From: Gnetum montanum
Lineage: Eukaryota > Streptophyta > Gnetopsida > Gnetales > Gnetaceae
DNA length: 64,000 bases
Direction of reading: 5' to 3'
Assembly (NCBI GenBank): GCA_015680685.1
Contig: MNCI01015796.1
Span: forward strand, 271,454-335,453
The notes under the pieces were generated by a model. That model saw nothing but the letters and a program-made list of their open reading frames with translations, was not told where the DNA came from and searched no databases. Made by a program: the position numbers and the translations under genes. Below are positions 11,825 through 22,981 of the stretch, piece by piece. Position 1 is the first letter of the stretch, and every line of letters begins with the position of its first letter.

Positions 11825-11989
11825 ACTAATGTGATAAAAAGAACTTTCCATTTTCACACCCCGAGTAATGTGGGATGCCCCGTATAGCATAGCACTATTG
11901 TGTCACAATCCCACTCTAGCGTAGCAACATTGTTTGCAGCATAACAGGTGGGGCCCAATCGAAAATTTCATCCCACCTTGAATTAGCAA

Positions 11990-12310
11990 CCTACCTTTAC
12001 AAAGCCTATCCTCCATGATCCACAAAGACCTTAATCTAGTGACCTTAGTTCTTGAACTCCACCCGTTAATGGTCTGCTAAGACCTTAAACTAGCAACCTT
12101 GAGTTACATTTCGATGTGCACTATAGCATGAGTATGGTCTGCCATGATCTTAAACTAGCATCTTTAATATCTATTTCATATTTTAAACTAGATTTCACAA
12201 CATTACAGTCTGCCATGACCTTAAACTGGCAAAGTTAATGTCCCTCGCATGTTCAAACCCATTCACAGTCCACCAAGACCTTAAACTGGTAACTTGCAAA
12301 CTTGGCCGAA
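11990..12310 (+). repeat. Diverged tandem repeats between antisense promoter and RT in C
   Basis: Several spaced copies of a core of the form GACCTTAAACTAGCAA, preceded by GTCTGCCAT or similar, occur at about 12000, 12070, 12145, 12210 and 12270. The same core family forms the arrays at 15900-16310 in C and 57820-58280 in D. Confidence 0.7.
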
Positions 12311-12415
12311 TGATTAACAATTATTTCATGTTCCATTATTTCTTTGCACATGTTTATTATGCACTATTGCTACAAACATATATCACTTGACTTGGCTTTC
12401 TCTTATTGTGGCAAG

Positions 12416-13640
12416 TTGAACAAAATGGCCATGCAGCATGATCTACATTGACTTCTAACCTTGATAGGTCCTCATGGCAATCTTGCAAGACATTTAAACT
12501 TAGAGTCAATAGACTAGGAATCATCCACTAATAACACCGTAGAGTCCCTAGAAACATCCCTAGATTGGCCCAAACATTTGGTCCAAGCCTTAGACTTAGA
12601 GGCTAGGGATGTGATCGAGGACTCTCTCATCGAAGTACCAGTAATGACATCTTGATGGGAAATAAGGACACTAAAACTTAGCTCTCTCCTAGATCAGAAA
12701 ATACAAAAGGATGTATCTAAAGTCCTCCAAGACAACATCAAAGTGTTTGCGTGGTCCTATAACGACATGCCAGGCTTAGACCCACAGTTAATACAACATA
12801 ACATTATCTTAGACACGTGTATCAAACCAGTTAAACAAAAGGCTTGAAAAATCAAACTAGAGATTGCACTAGCCATACGTGATGAAATTACCAAGCTATA
12901 CCAAGAAGGTTTCATTCGCATGGTCGATTACTCAGAGTGGGTATCAAACATCGTTGTAGTCTCTAAGAAAATGGGAGGTATACAAATCTGTATAGACTTA
13001 CGAGATCTAAACAAAGCAACAATTAAAGATGACTTCTCATTGCCAAGTATTGACCAACTTATTGACACTATGACTAGTCATGCTTTATTATCCTTTATGG
13101 ATGGGTTCTCAGGCTACAATCAAATTTGCATCAATCTAGAGGATCAGTTGACAAATACTTTCATAACCCCTTGGGGAACCTTTTGTTACACTATGATGCC
13201 CTTTGATCTCAAAAATGCTGGAGCGACTATCAACAAGCCATGACCTACATATTTAGTAACTACCTCCTAGAGAGACTCAACAATTATGTGGATGACATAG
13301 TAGTCAAGTCTAAGATAGCTATCGATCATCCCATCGATCTAGATGTAGTCCTCAAGTGTTCTCACAGGCATGACTTGTGTCTTAATCCAAAAAAATGTGT
13401 TTTCGGAGTTAAAACCAAACACATGCTAGGGTTTGTAGTATCGAAGGCTAGGATACGAGTGGACCTTGACAAGGTTAAGGTCATTATTAACCTAGCACCC
13501 CCTACAAACCTTAAAGAATTGCACAGGTTGCAAGGTAGAATACAATTTATTAGAAGTTTTATAGCAAAGTTGACTAACAAGTTACACCCCATGCAACACT
13601 TACTAAAGAATGGGGTTAACTTCAAGTGGACAACATAGTG
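12416..13640 (+). pseudogene. Reverse transcriptase (C), frameshifted
   Basis: Homology to the D RT exon begins right after GGCAAG (12411-12415), the counterpart of D's splice acceptor. RT blocks: VDYSEWVSNIVVVSKK (12920), the first catalytic block LLSFMDGFSGYNQI, PWGTFCYTMMPF, then a frameshift near 13240 and the catalytic loop NNYVDDIVVKSK near 13270 with both Asp present. The thumb (LGFVVSKARIRVDLDKVK) ends near 13630. Several TAG stops precede 12920. Despite the intact YVDD the frame is broken, so this is a pseudogene. Confidence 0.85.
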
Positions 13641-14490
13641 TCAACAAGACTTTGATGACTTAGAGAAAGAGCTTTTACACCTCCCAACTATTTACCCACC
13701 ATAGAGGGATAAGCCTTTCTACATCTACCCTGCCACTTCGGACACGTCTATCGTAGCATTGTTATGCCAGAAAAGAGAGGACGGCTCTGAAATCCCAGTT
13801 TACTATTTGAGCCATGCATTGATAGCATATGAAATAAAATACAATGAAGTGGAAAGGAATTGTCTTAATTTAGTATTTGCATTAAAAAAGTGGAGACACT
13901 ACTTATTCCGTAGCTAGGTTAACATTATATGCAAGAGCAACGTACTTTGGGCTATCACGAACAGCTTATATGAAAGTAGCAGAATAGCCCAATGGAAAGC
14001 TATAACGATAGAATTTGATTTACACTATGTATCCGAATCATTTATGAAAGGATAAGCACTAGCTACGCAGCTCATAGCCTTGCCAGTTGATGATAAGGCA
14101 ACCATAGAACCAGAATTCCTCGATGAACATGTTAGTAGTATCAAACTTATACCATTACACTTCGAGACCACTTTGCATTTTGAAGGCACCTCAACCATGC
14201 AAGGTAGCAGTGCTAATGTAGTCATTACATTGCCCTTTGGGGACTTTCAACATTTTTCTTACCATTTTACATTCCTTTATACAAACAATGTAGCTGAGTA
14301 CGAAGGACTCCTTAGGGGCCTCTTAGTAGCCCAGCAATTAAAGGTCCAACATTTGGTAATCCAAGGTGATTCTCAACTTGTCATCAACTAGATCACTGAA
14401 GTCTATGCTTGTAAAGCTTCATACTTATAGCCTTATTGTGATTTGGCCAAAAACTTGTTGAAACATTTCACAATGATAGACATCTAGCAT
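13640..14490 (+). pseudogene. RNase H plus second RNase H-like domain (C)
   Basis: The first RNase H spans about 13700-14060 (KPFYIYPATSDTSIVALLCQ, then YNEVERNCLNLVFALKKW). A second RNase H-like domain follows at 14080-14480, with TNNVAEYEGLLRGL and VIQGDSQLVIN, the acidic motifs of the extra archaeal-type RNase H known in Tat elements. In its first strand the catalytic position reads HFEGTS where an Asp (FDGS) is usual. Stops at about 14043 and 14390 break the frame. The double RNase H is the main reason for the Tat assignment. Confidence 0.8.
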
Positions 14491-15882
14491 GTGCCATCCA
14501 ATGAGAACATTGTAGTTGATGCCTTAGCCATGTTAGCATTAAACGTGCTATCACACCTATTTGCAACTTCATCTACTTCGATAACAGAATGCACAGACCC
14601 TATCACTCAAGTAGTACACATGGCCTTTGTAAGCACTACCAATGCCAAATTGTGGTATGCTAACATTAAGGCCTACCTACAACATGATGAACCCCCACAC
14701 AGCTTGACATCCACCCAAAAGGATGCAATCCAAAAGCGAGCATGGTAATATGTCCTCATAGGAGATAATACCTTATGTAAATACTCCTTTAATGGGATAT
14801 TGTTAACTTGTGTTGGTGGGGAGGAGGCACAAAAAATTGTTAACGAAGTCCATGAAGGACTATGTGGAGGACACATAGCTCCCAGGGCCATGGTAGCTAA
14901 AATCAGATGCCTAGGGTATTATTGGCCTTGCATGGAATGAGATTACTTTGCTAAAGTCAAGATGTGTGATACATGCCAACGTCATGTAAATCTTATACAC
15001 GTGTCACCTACTGAGTTTCACCCTACGCAGATTATGTGGCCATTCCAACAATGGGGACTAGATATCATAGGACCAGTCTTCTGCAGGACATAGCTTCATC
15101 ATCACTACCACTAAGTACTTTACAAAGTGGGCAGAGGCTATCCCCCTTAAGAAAACTATATCCCAACATGTTTGCTGCTTTATCTTAGATAACATAGTAA
15201 CAAGGTTTGGTCTTCCCATGACTATTGTGACAGATAATGGGCCATAGTTTAGTAGTGCAGAAACCAAAACCTTTTGTAGCAACCTTGGCATTAAGCAATC
15301 CTTTTCATCACCATACTACCCATAGGTAAATGGTCAAGTAGAGGTAACAAACAATGCCATCATCAACTTGCTTAAAAGGATTCTTAGCAATAGCAAGAGG
15401 TGATGGCACAAGCAAATCCTCTATGTGTTATGGGCCTACCGTATGATGTGTAGAACAACTATAGGTAAGACTCCCTATAGCCTAGTTTATGGATCTAAAG
15501 TAGTATTACCTCTTAAATTGTAGGTACCGTCACTATGGATGATCCTTTCAAGCGTCATAAATGAAGCCCAAAAAATGAGTCAAGGATCATCGACCTCGAC
15601 TCCCTAGAGGAAGAGTGTGCATAGAAACTGGGTCGTATCGAATGGTATCAAGGCAAGTAGTGGCAAAAGCATTAGTTCAACCCAAATCGATGCTAATCAA
15701 AAAGGGGGACCTAGTCCTCAAATCTATCCATGAACATTCAAACAAGTTTTCAGCAAATTGGGAAGGTGCATTCATAGTCACAAAAGCCTATGAGAATGGA
15801 GCCTCCAAACTGGTAGACATGGTTGGTAGGGAGTTTGCAAATCTAGTGAACCATTTGTATCTTAAGCCATACTACATCTGAT
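14490..15882 (+). pseudogene. Integrase (C), broken
   Basis: The zinc-binding domain has HEGLCGGHIAPRAMV and CDTCQRH (14845-14985). The catalytic core runs from WGLDIIGP (15050), through VTDNGP (15230), to VNGQVEVTNNAI (15330), so all three D, D, E positions are present. It is broken by a frameshift near 15090 and several stops, mostly TAG. The tail at 15615-15881 is open (IKKGDLVLKS, then ANWEGAFIVTKAYENGASKL) and ends HLYLKPYYI at a stop, the usual end of Tat/gypsy pol. Confidence 0.85.
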
Positions 15883-15894
15883 GCAAAAGCAAGG

Positions 15895-16310
15895 TAAGCA
15901 TCTATAGTCTTCTATGATTATAAACTGGCATCCATAGTCCACTATGATTATAAATTGGCATAGATAGTCCACTATGACTATAAACTGGCATCCATAGTCC
16001 ACTATGACTATAAACTAGTATCCATAGTCTTCTATGACTATAAACTAGCATCCATAGTCTGCTATGACTATAAACTAGCACAAATAGTCTTCTATGACTA
16101 TAAACTGACAAAAACCATTTGCTATGACATAAAACTAGCACAGACGGTCCACTATGACCTTAAACTGGCCCATCCACTATCCGCTACGATGATAAACTAG
16201 CACAACGGTCTACTAGGACCTTAAACTAGCACATTTTGGTCTACTAGGCCTTAAACCAATACATTTGATGGTCTACCAAGACCTTAAACTAGGTTCATGG
16301 CACAACGTTT
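15895..16310 (+). repeat. 30-bp tandem array in the 3' region of C
   Basis: About 12 head-to-tail units of 30 bp begin directly after the pol stop codon. The conserved part reads CTATGACTATAAACTAGCA with variation (TCCATAGTCCA or TCTTCTATG). Units become longer and more diverged after 16130. Such arrays in the 3' untranslated region are known for Tat elements. An antisense frame across the array encodes a 10-residue repeat, a by-product of the period being a multiple of three. Confidence 0.9.
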
Positions 16311-17677
16311 CCAGCTTGCATCCATGACCCTATAAACAAGCAAGCATGCATAGTGCCGACACAGGGTGGGGCATTGCAATTCCAAAACGTAGTTCACAAT
16401 GATAAGAAAACACCCTATGGAACATATGCTATGCCACTACCCCTGACATCTTGCTAATCCTCTAGAGATTTCATCTGACATCTTGTTGACCTTTCGGAGC
16501 TACTGCCACCATAGCCCATTGCCCTAATAGTAGCTTCCATTATCAATGCCTGCTATTGGAGTCCCAGCACTATTGTGGCCCAACCACAAAGTTGCTACCC
16601 TCAAGCCGCTGCCATTGTTAAGCTCAATAGACGTTTAGCTATTAGGCCTCTCTGCTTACAGTTGAATTGCATGATGTTTACCTTGGGCATGGACTCCTAA
16701 GCACTCGCATCGCTGCAACTCCTAGCCCCCTTGGTGCTGACCCCTTCAGTTTGCTGCTGCCAAAATCGCTGTTGGCCTTCCTGCTTTAGATGTTGCATGC
16801 CTCAGCAACAATGCCTGCCACCTTGGTGAAGTCTAAAGAAAGTAATACCTTTGCCTAACTACATTTCATGGTTTCATTTCTTTGGTTTGCTTTCTGTTGT
16901 GCCTGCAGGATACAGGCCAAGATGACATTGGTCAGGGATGTGTTTTGCCAAGAGGATAGGATACTACAGCATTCCGAGGTAATCACTCTAACTAACTTAG
17001 CTACTTGGGAGTGCACATCCTGCCCTTCTTCTTAACCTTTGCCATATCATTTCTTACACCCATAGTTTCCCTTTTCACACCTCTTTTACAAGCTTTCTCG
17101 ATGCATGTAAAGCCCTCCCATATGCTCAACCATAAAGTCCATGATGCATGTAATGTAGCTTGCCACATGGGAAGCATCTGTAGGCAAGTCAAAGCCCCAC
17201 AAGGATGTAACATAAATCATCTTGGGGAGGAAACACCTATCCTACAAAAAAAAGGTTGTTTGCAAGAGCACATGGCTAAACAACAAAAGAAAAGCGCAAA
17301 AGCGTAAAAGAGCAAAAAAATTCTTTAAAAATAGGAGCGTGTGGCCAAAAAAAATGGCACACCAACTATTTCACAATGACCGTCTCTAAGCATCCTCACG
17401 AGAGGTCAGAAGCCAGCAAAAGAAAGATGTCCATGAGCACTAACTTCCTCACAAGAACTCCAACAAGGGACCATGTTACATTTCATCTTTCCTTTTCCTG
17501 AACCTATCCCTTCAAATCCACCCTTTTCCTCCTTTTACCTGAATAACTACCCTGATACTCCCAAGCATAGTAAAGCGACATCTAAGAAACCACCAGAGAG
17601 TGATGTTGGTGTCTTGACCTTCATGGTGTTTCGTATTCTTTGTCGACATCTATCAGGTGGATCCTCAAAACATCGAT
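16311..17677 (+). other. Non-coding 3' region of C
   Basis: Between the array and the polypurine tract. It is richer in G+C than the flanks, with CTGCCA-like low complexity at 16500-16850 and A-rich sequence at 17270-17360. I find no supported gene; open frames at 17005-17307 and 17473-17679 show no domain. Confidence 0.5.
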
Positions 17678-17686
17678 AAAGAGGGG
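17678..17686 (+). other. Polypurine tract of C
   Basis: AAAGAGGGG followed by CTAG and the LTR start TGAAACACC. Position and purine content fit a plus-strand primer. Confidence 0.65.
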
Positions 17687-17959
17687 CTAGTGAAACACCA
17701 TAAAATTTCAAGACCCTCATGCTTCAGCAGAGTCTTGGACTTTAGGCAAGCATTTTCACAAGTGTAGCGTCATGATGGTTCAAATTGAGGATACACTATC
17801 TATTCTAGCAAGTTTTCTATCTCCAGGGATGACAAGCTCGCTAGACTCTCCATCCTGCCCAACTGGACAATTGACTCGATTGACAGTCTACCTAGAGACT
17901 ATGTTAGGAGTTGTTGAAAGTGTTCGGGATGAGAAAAATAGTTCGACAAGTTTTCTAGT

Positions 17960-18550
17960 GAAGTAGTATGCTATGCTATGCTACACTATGCAGTGTAGCA
18001 AGCCTTGAAAGATAGCTACTCAGGCATCCAAATGCAAAGTGATAGAATGATTGTAAGGCAAGTTAGGATTTAGTCAACTCAAGATGCTACGCTATGCTAT
18101 GCTATGTAGCATAGCACAACATAGAAAAGGAAAAGAAGAAAGGCCCATCTTGCCAAGTGATTCCAACAAGAAAATTGCACTTGGCAATGCTTTGGCCTCT
18201 AAAATTGGTTACCCCACTTAGCCCTAATGGCCTCGAGCAAAGTTTCTTGCTAGAAAGTGGTGGATTAAACAAAGAAGCAAGGTACGTTGGCTGCTAAGCT
18301 TTGCTACGCTACATAGCCTAGCACAGTGTAGCAACAATGCAAAAAATAACATAAGTGTTCCAAACATGAACCCAGCGAGTCCAAAAGCTCTCCAGCATGA
18401 AGGATAAAAGTTACAGTTGTTAGCCTGACTAAGCCTCAGACAAATGCTCTTCGGCTCCTATGCAAATTTCTTTCAAGCCTAGTGGCTACGCTATGCTATG
18501 TTATGTAGCATAGCATAGTGTAGCAAGTAGCTACTTACACTATGCTAATG
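17960..18550 (+). repeat. Array of imperfect palindromes in U3 of C
   Basis: Five blocks of the type GCTATGCTATGTAGCATAGC recur at about 17970, 18085, 18300, 18485 and 18530, each able to form a hairpin and separated by unique sequence of 100-200 bp. D's LTR has an equivalent array with a different core. They lie upstream of the TATA box. Confidence 0.8.
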
Positions 18551-18949
18551 TGTTCAATAGTGTGAGTAGTGCAACACTAGCATGGAAGCATCAAGACGTC
18601 TTCAGGTAGCTCTAGAACTTGTTGGCAACAATCTTTTTCACTCTAGCATCTCCTTGGCAAAATCAGCAATTCCACTCCATTTTGCACACCCCTGGTCAAC
18701 TCCAAAAAAATTGTTCCTACACTTGACCCTACTTGTAAGAGTAGGGAAGACGTAGTCCTAGAGCATAGGCTCCATTTTACTTACATTATTAGCACACTAG
18801 ATTTCAACACATGCAATTTTGGGAGTATGGTCACAATGTAACAAAGTTTACATCCAGCTTCGCATACCTACACGGTATGGGCATGTTAGCATCTTGCAGG
18901 GCCAAGGAAACGTGGCATCCAGACCACATTTCTCTCTTGCTCCTAACCC

Positions 18950-18957
18950 TATAAATA
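18950..18957 (+). promoter_or_regulatory. TATA box of the C LTR
   Basis: TATAAATA after CTAACCC; aligned with the TATA box at 52832 in the D LTR. It would drive genomic RNA synthesis. Confidence 0.7.
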
Positions 18958-19599
18958 TGCTACCAAATAATGCTCGAGAGGTTGGCTTCTTGGTTGGCTT
19001 TTTGGCAAAAAAGAGTTGGCTTTTGGAGAGCATAGTTAGCATTTTTTGAGCATTCTAGTTATCCTTGAGTTCTCTAGTTGGCTCCAAGGATCCCTTTGTG
19101 AGTTTGGCATTTTTGCATCTTAGCAAATAGATTAGCAAGCAAAAGACTTGTGACCATACTATTTGGTGTAAGCAGTGTCTCTCCAGTGTTGCATAACCTA
19201 TTGTACATCTTTCAAACAAGGCAAAGGGTCAAATCCATGACCTTTGGGGTGGTGCACTCTCTCACCCAAATCTATTTTGTTGTTTGCTTACTGTCATCAT
19301 TATTTTACATTATTTTCACTACTTTACATAGTCGATCATTGATTTACTTCACGTGTCTCACTTCCGAAACAAACATTTACGAAAGGTTAAGATACACCAA
19401 TTAAGTTCCTATCTGATCAACCAGACCGTTTAGGGTGACCCTCTTTCGTTTCTCTCTAGCACGACCCTCACACAGATCAGGGGTTAAACTATTCACTCGG
19501 CAACCTCTTGGTGTTCCAACCACTAATGTTTTCAGTTACTACATTTGGAATGTATGCTCTAGTTCAATTATACAAGCTACGAACCCATTAGATCTAATA

Positions 19600-20520
19600 G
19601 CTAATCAAGCATGTTGTAAAAGAAGAAGAAGAGCTATGAAAATAGGAGAATGTTGAGAAATATCACTGGGACCTAACTCTTCAAAAGAAAAATTTCCACA
19701 TCTATGGTAAGGAGAAATAGGTTCCTCTTGATAGAGTGATTTCATAACAAATCTTGTCGATACAGAAGTCTATCGATGAACTTAAAGCAAAGTTTGATAG
19801 GATGTTGAAGTGGATAAATGAAAAAGTTACAACTTTTGTAGAAATTGTAGAGGAGAGGGTAATGCAAAATGTATTAGGAAATTATAATAAATGGGGGAAG
19901 AAGAACCAAGAAATAGCTAGGAACACTTACTGGTAAATAAGGAAGATGGCTGAAGAAAATGAGGCTATAGAATCAACTACAGATGAAGATGACAGATGTG
20001 ACATCTACATACACGACAACCTGAAGGGTTATTGCGCATTCATGTCACATCTACATGAGTATTGGGATTTTGCATTAAATCCTAAGTTCATACAGAAGCA
20101 CATGCCCAAGAAATTCCCTTTTCCACATGGTACTTATAGACAATTCTACTAGCCTCAACACTATCATCAACTATAGTGGTGAAATCCATAGTCATGGAGG
20201 AGGCCATCACCAAACCAATCCTACCCTTACTTCCAGTCAAACCTATATGGATACTATGTTCAAAAACCTGTTTCCCCAACTAGTTCTTCGTCCTCTACTT
20301 CAAATTGCTACTATCACTTTCCCTAGTATCATCAACTAGTGACATCTCCTGAAGGATCACCACCTCACAGCTCTTATCCTCCATCCTATCTTTGATATTC
20401 TCATGCTTCAACCCATCACATATCACCACCAACAACATAGGAAGGTTCAGCATCATAACATCAACAAAATAATGCCACTTGTGCTACAAATATGCATATA
20501 CATGATAATTCCAGTAGGTT
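19600..20520 (+). pseudogene. Gag fragment of a family-A element (E)
   Basis: The plus-strand frame carries a helical Lys/Glu-rich stretch (IQKSIDELKAKFDRMLKWIN, 19760) matching the corresponding gag region of B, then TTDEDDRCDIYIHDN and a Tyr/Gln/Ser-rich tail with LYGYYVQKPVSP, nearly the same as YGYYVQQPVSP in B (minus strand, near 34180). Stops at 19936 and 20152 and others break it. It starts shortly after the LTR of C, so the 5' part of E was lost or lies elsewhere. Confidence 0.65.
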
Positions 20521-22975
20521 CCCACCACAATGTTGAAAATGTTCTTTCTTTAGGATAGCTCCCATGTGTGAGCACAACACTCATGAACCTAATACATCAT
20601 CCAAACTAGCATAAGGCCAATCAAGTGTAATGCCTTCCCTATAACAACCAATGTCCTCTGATCCTTTGCAAGGGCCACCATTCATCATTACTCAAACACC
20701 CAATAGAAGCAATATATCTAGCATTGTGGGGAGACAAAAAAATCCATGCATACCTAAATGGGATCAAGGGTGAAATAGTGGACCAGACATCTATAATGCT
20801 TACACAACCCATACTCTGATCCATCATACATTTAACAACCAAGTATGTGAACAAAAACTTGTCTACGCAACCACCACTAAATCAAGAGACATCCAATGAT
20901 TTGAAAATGAAAGGTTAACAATATTTCACAAATGCATGAAGCCTACCTATCCACTTATTAATTCTTGTCATGGTCAAATACTTAGTTATGGGGAAGGCAC
21001 CCCATCCTGACATTTAGAATTAATAGGTGTTTTTCATCTTTTCTTTTTTACAATTTTTTAGCATTTTCTTATTTCTTGATATAAAATTTTCCTATCCTTT
21101 TTAAATTTTTCCATATTTCGTTTTCATTCCCTTTGTTAGTAATCTCACTTATGAATAAAGTAATCATGTAGCCCATTGAGGTGAGGTTTTCTCTATGTTG
21201 TCAAGTCATAAGGGACTAATTATTTAGATAATGAGACCACATCATCCATCCACCCATTCCATTAATAAGAGGTTCTTTCCCTAGTCATAATGATATTATT
21301 TTCCATCATCAAACTAACAATAAATTCATAATCATTGTGCTTGGATAGAAAAGTGTGGAACTAAGGAGGAATGTGAAGGGTGTGACATCAAGGAGATTTG
21401 TGGATTCTCTTTCACCACTTCTGTATGTTCTATCATGTTGCTTAGGTTATAATTATATAATTATATCCTTGTAGATCTAACGAAAAATGGGAGTAAGAGT
21501 AAAATAAAAGGACATTGAATAAATTTTTGAGGATCCCATTGGAAAGACATGTTCCCATGCTTGAAGGTTGGTGGCTTCTTAGAAATTCATCAAAAAAAAT
21601 AAGTGCCATGAATAAACTCCTTCCTTCTACAAAAAGTTAAGTGATGCTACTCCTTGCAATAATGGTAGCCTTATGGTTGTCAAACGAAGTGATGAAACAA
21701 TGTGATGTCACTAGAATGTGGTTTAGACTTGGTTTGAATCTCAACAAGGCCTAATGATTACTTAACCATTAATAACACACAAGGATTTACTATGCTTATG
21801 GTAAGGCATCTCATGTCCCAATTCCTATAATCCTTTCTCAAATTTATATCATTTCACTATCCGTATGAACCTATATTATGGTTTTGTGTAACATAGAGAT
21901 ATTTTCTCAAATTGGTGGTTTTAACATGTGTGTTTTTTTTTCATAGGTATGCATTGCATTCAACTCCTTTGGTTCCTACAGACATTTTTAGATGTGGTTA
22001 TACAAGGGCATTAAGGGCTAAAGGCTACATTGGGGAGGATCCACTTGTATAGTTGTTATGACTTGAACTTGTTTGACACAATTACATTATCTTGAACCTT
22101 CCAAATTCATAAATAATAAATTCAATACTTTCCCTTATTGTATAACCGATCCGTTCTATACCATGGATCTAATACCCATTTTCTTGCATCTTCCAAAGCT
22201 TTTAATGCTAGTGACTCTATTTTCTAACACCTCTTGTGCCTCAATATGATTTTTCACTTACCCCAGAATTGGGGATTTTACCTATAACCTTCCATCAATC
22301 ATAGAGCTTTATTTTCCATGCTAAATGCCATCATAATATGCAAATTAAAGCATCCTAATATTGACTACTCGATGTCAAGTTGGCCTTGATGTCGGATACC
22401 CAAAATTGGGTCCATAAAAACTATAAATATGATCACCATGGTGCTCCAAAATCCATTATCATCATTTATAGCTAGGGGAATTTTTGAATTTTTCTCTCTT
22501 AAGTTAGATCTCTACTCAACCAATTTTCACATGTGATATCTTGCTCCATATTGCTCCAATCTTCACGGTTGTTGAATCTAGTTCAACTCGAAGTGTTCAA
22601 TTTAGTTGGGGGAGGGTGCTTATGTGGAAAAATTGCACTAATTTTTCAAGATTTGCTATTGCCAAGAAGGTATTATAAGGGTAAGAATGTTAAAAACCTT
22701 AAGTGTTTTAATGAACAACTAATCATATGTATGCTAGACCCTTTAATTTTCTTACCTAAGGGACCATAACCATCATGATAAGTCATACATAAGGAAAATG
22801 TGGCAAATTGTAAAGGATCATAAAAGAAGTTAACACTTTTGGGCATTGTTTCTAGAAATTTTTCTAACTGTACAATCATATGAGCTAAAGAACTTAATGG
22901 AACTAAGGTCATAAGTAAGGTATAAATTTGTTAATGATAAATAGCAACATCTTAGTAACATCAAACCCTTGATTG
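20521..22975 (+). other. Degraded interior of element E, no recognisable gene
   Basis: I see no protease, RT or integrase motif on either strand. A TATA-like CTATAAATATG at 22422 and a following pyrimidine-rich stretch precede the long decayed coding region that begins at 22982 and could be its promoter. Short open frames here have no features. Confidence 0.4.
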
Positions 22976-22981
22976 ATTATA

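Larger units (their letters stand above)
11500..19543 (+). mobile_element. Element C: Tat-like Ty3/gypsy retrotransposon, left-truncated
   Basis: Order on the plus strand: first exon of an antisense gene (minus), tandem repeats, RT, RNase H, a second RNase H-like domain, integrase, a 30-bp tandem-repeat array, a non-coding stretch, polypurine tract and 3' LTR. It is colinear with the right part of element D. The second RNase H and the repeat-rich 3' region are known marks of the plant Tat lineage (Ogre, Grande, Retand). Gag, protease and the 5' LTR are absent; the left end lies just beyond the exon-1 donor of the antisense gene. The start coordinate is uncertain by some tens of bases. Confidence 0.8.
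17691..19543 (+). repeat. 3' LTR of C (about 1.85 kb)
   Basis: It starts TGAAAC and ends near CTACA, aligning at both ends with the 5' LTR of D: the start shares the CAG...GCAAGCA region, and the end shares the stretch with the AGACC(A/G)TT(T/C)AGGGTG and GCTACA/ACTACA motifs. It holds a U3 palindrome array (17960-18550), a TATA box (18950) and an R/U5-like end. The right boundary may be off by a few bases. Confidence 0.75.

Noticed and set aside
15895-16310. CRISPR-like array or a real protein with 10-residue repeats (minus strand 15902-16141)
   Set aside because: Repeats are contiguous 30-bp units without unique spacers, in a plant element; the open antisense frame results from a period divisible by three.
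19544-19600. Right target-site duplication of C (TTTGG)
   Set aside because: The left end of C is missing, so no matching copy can be checked.
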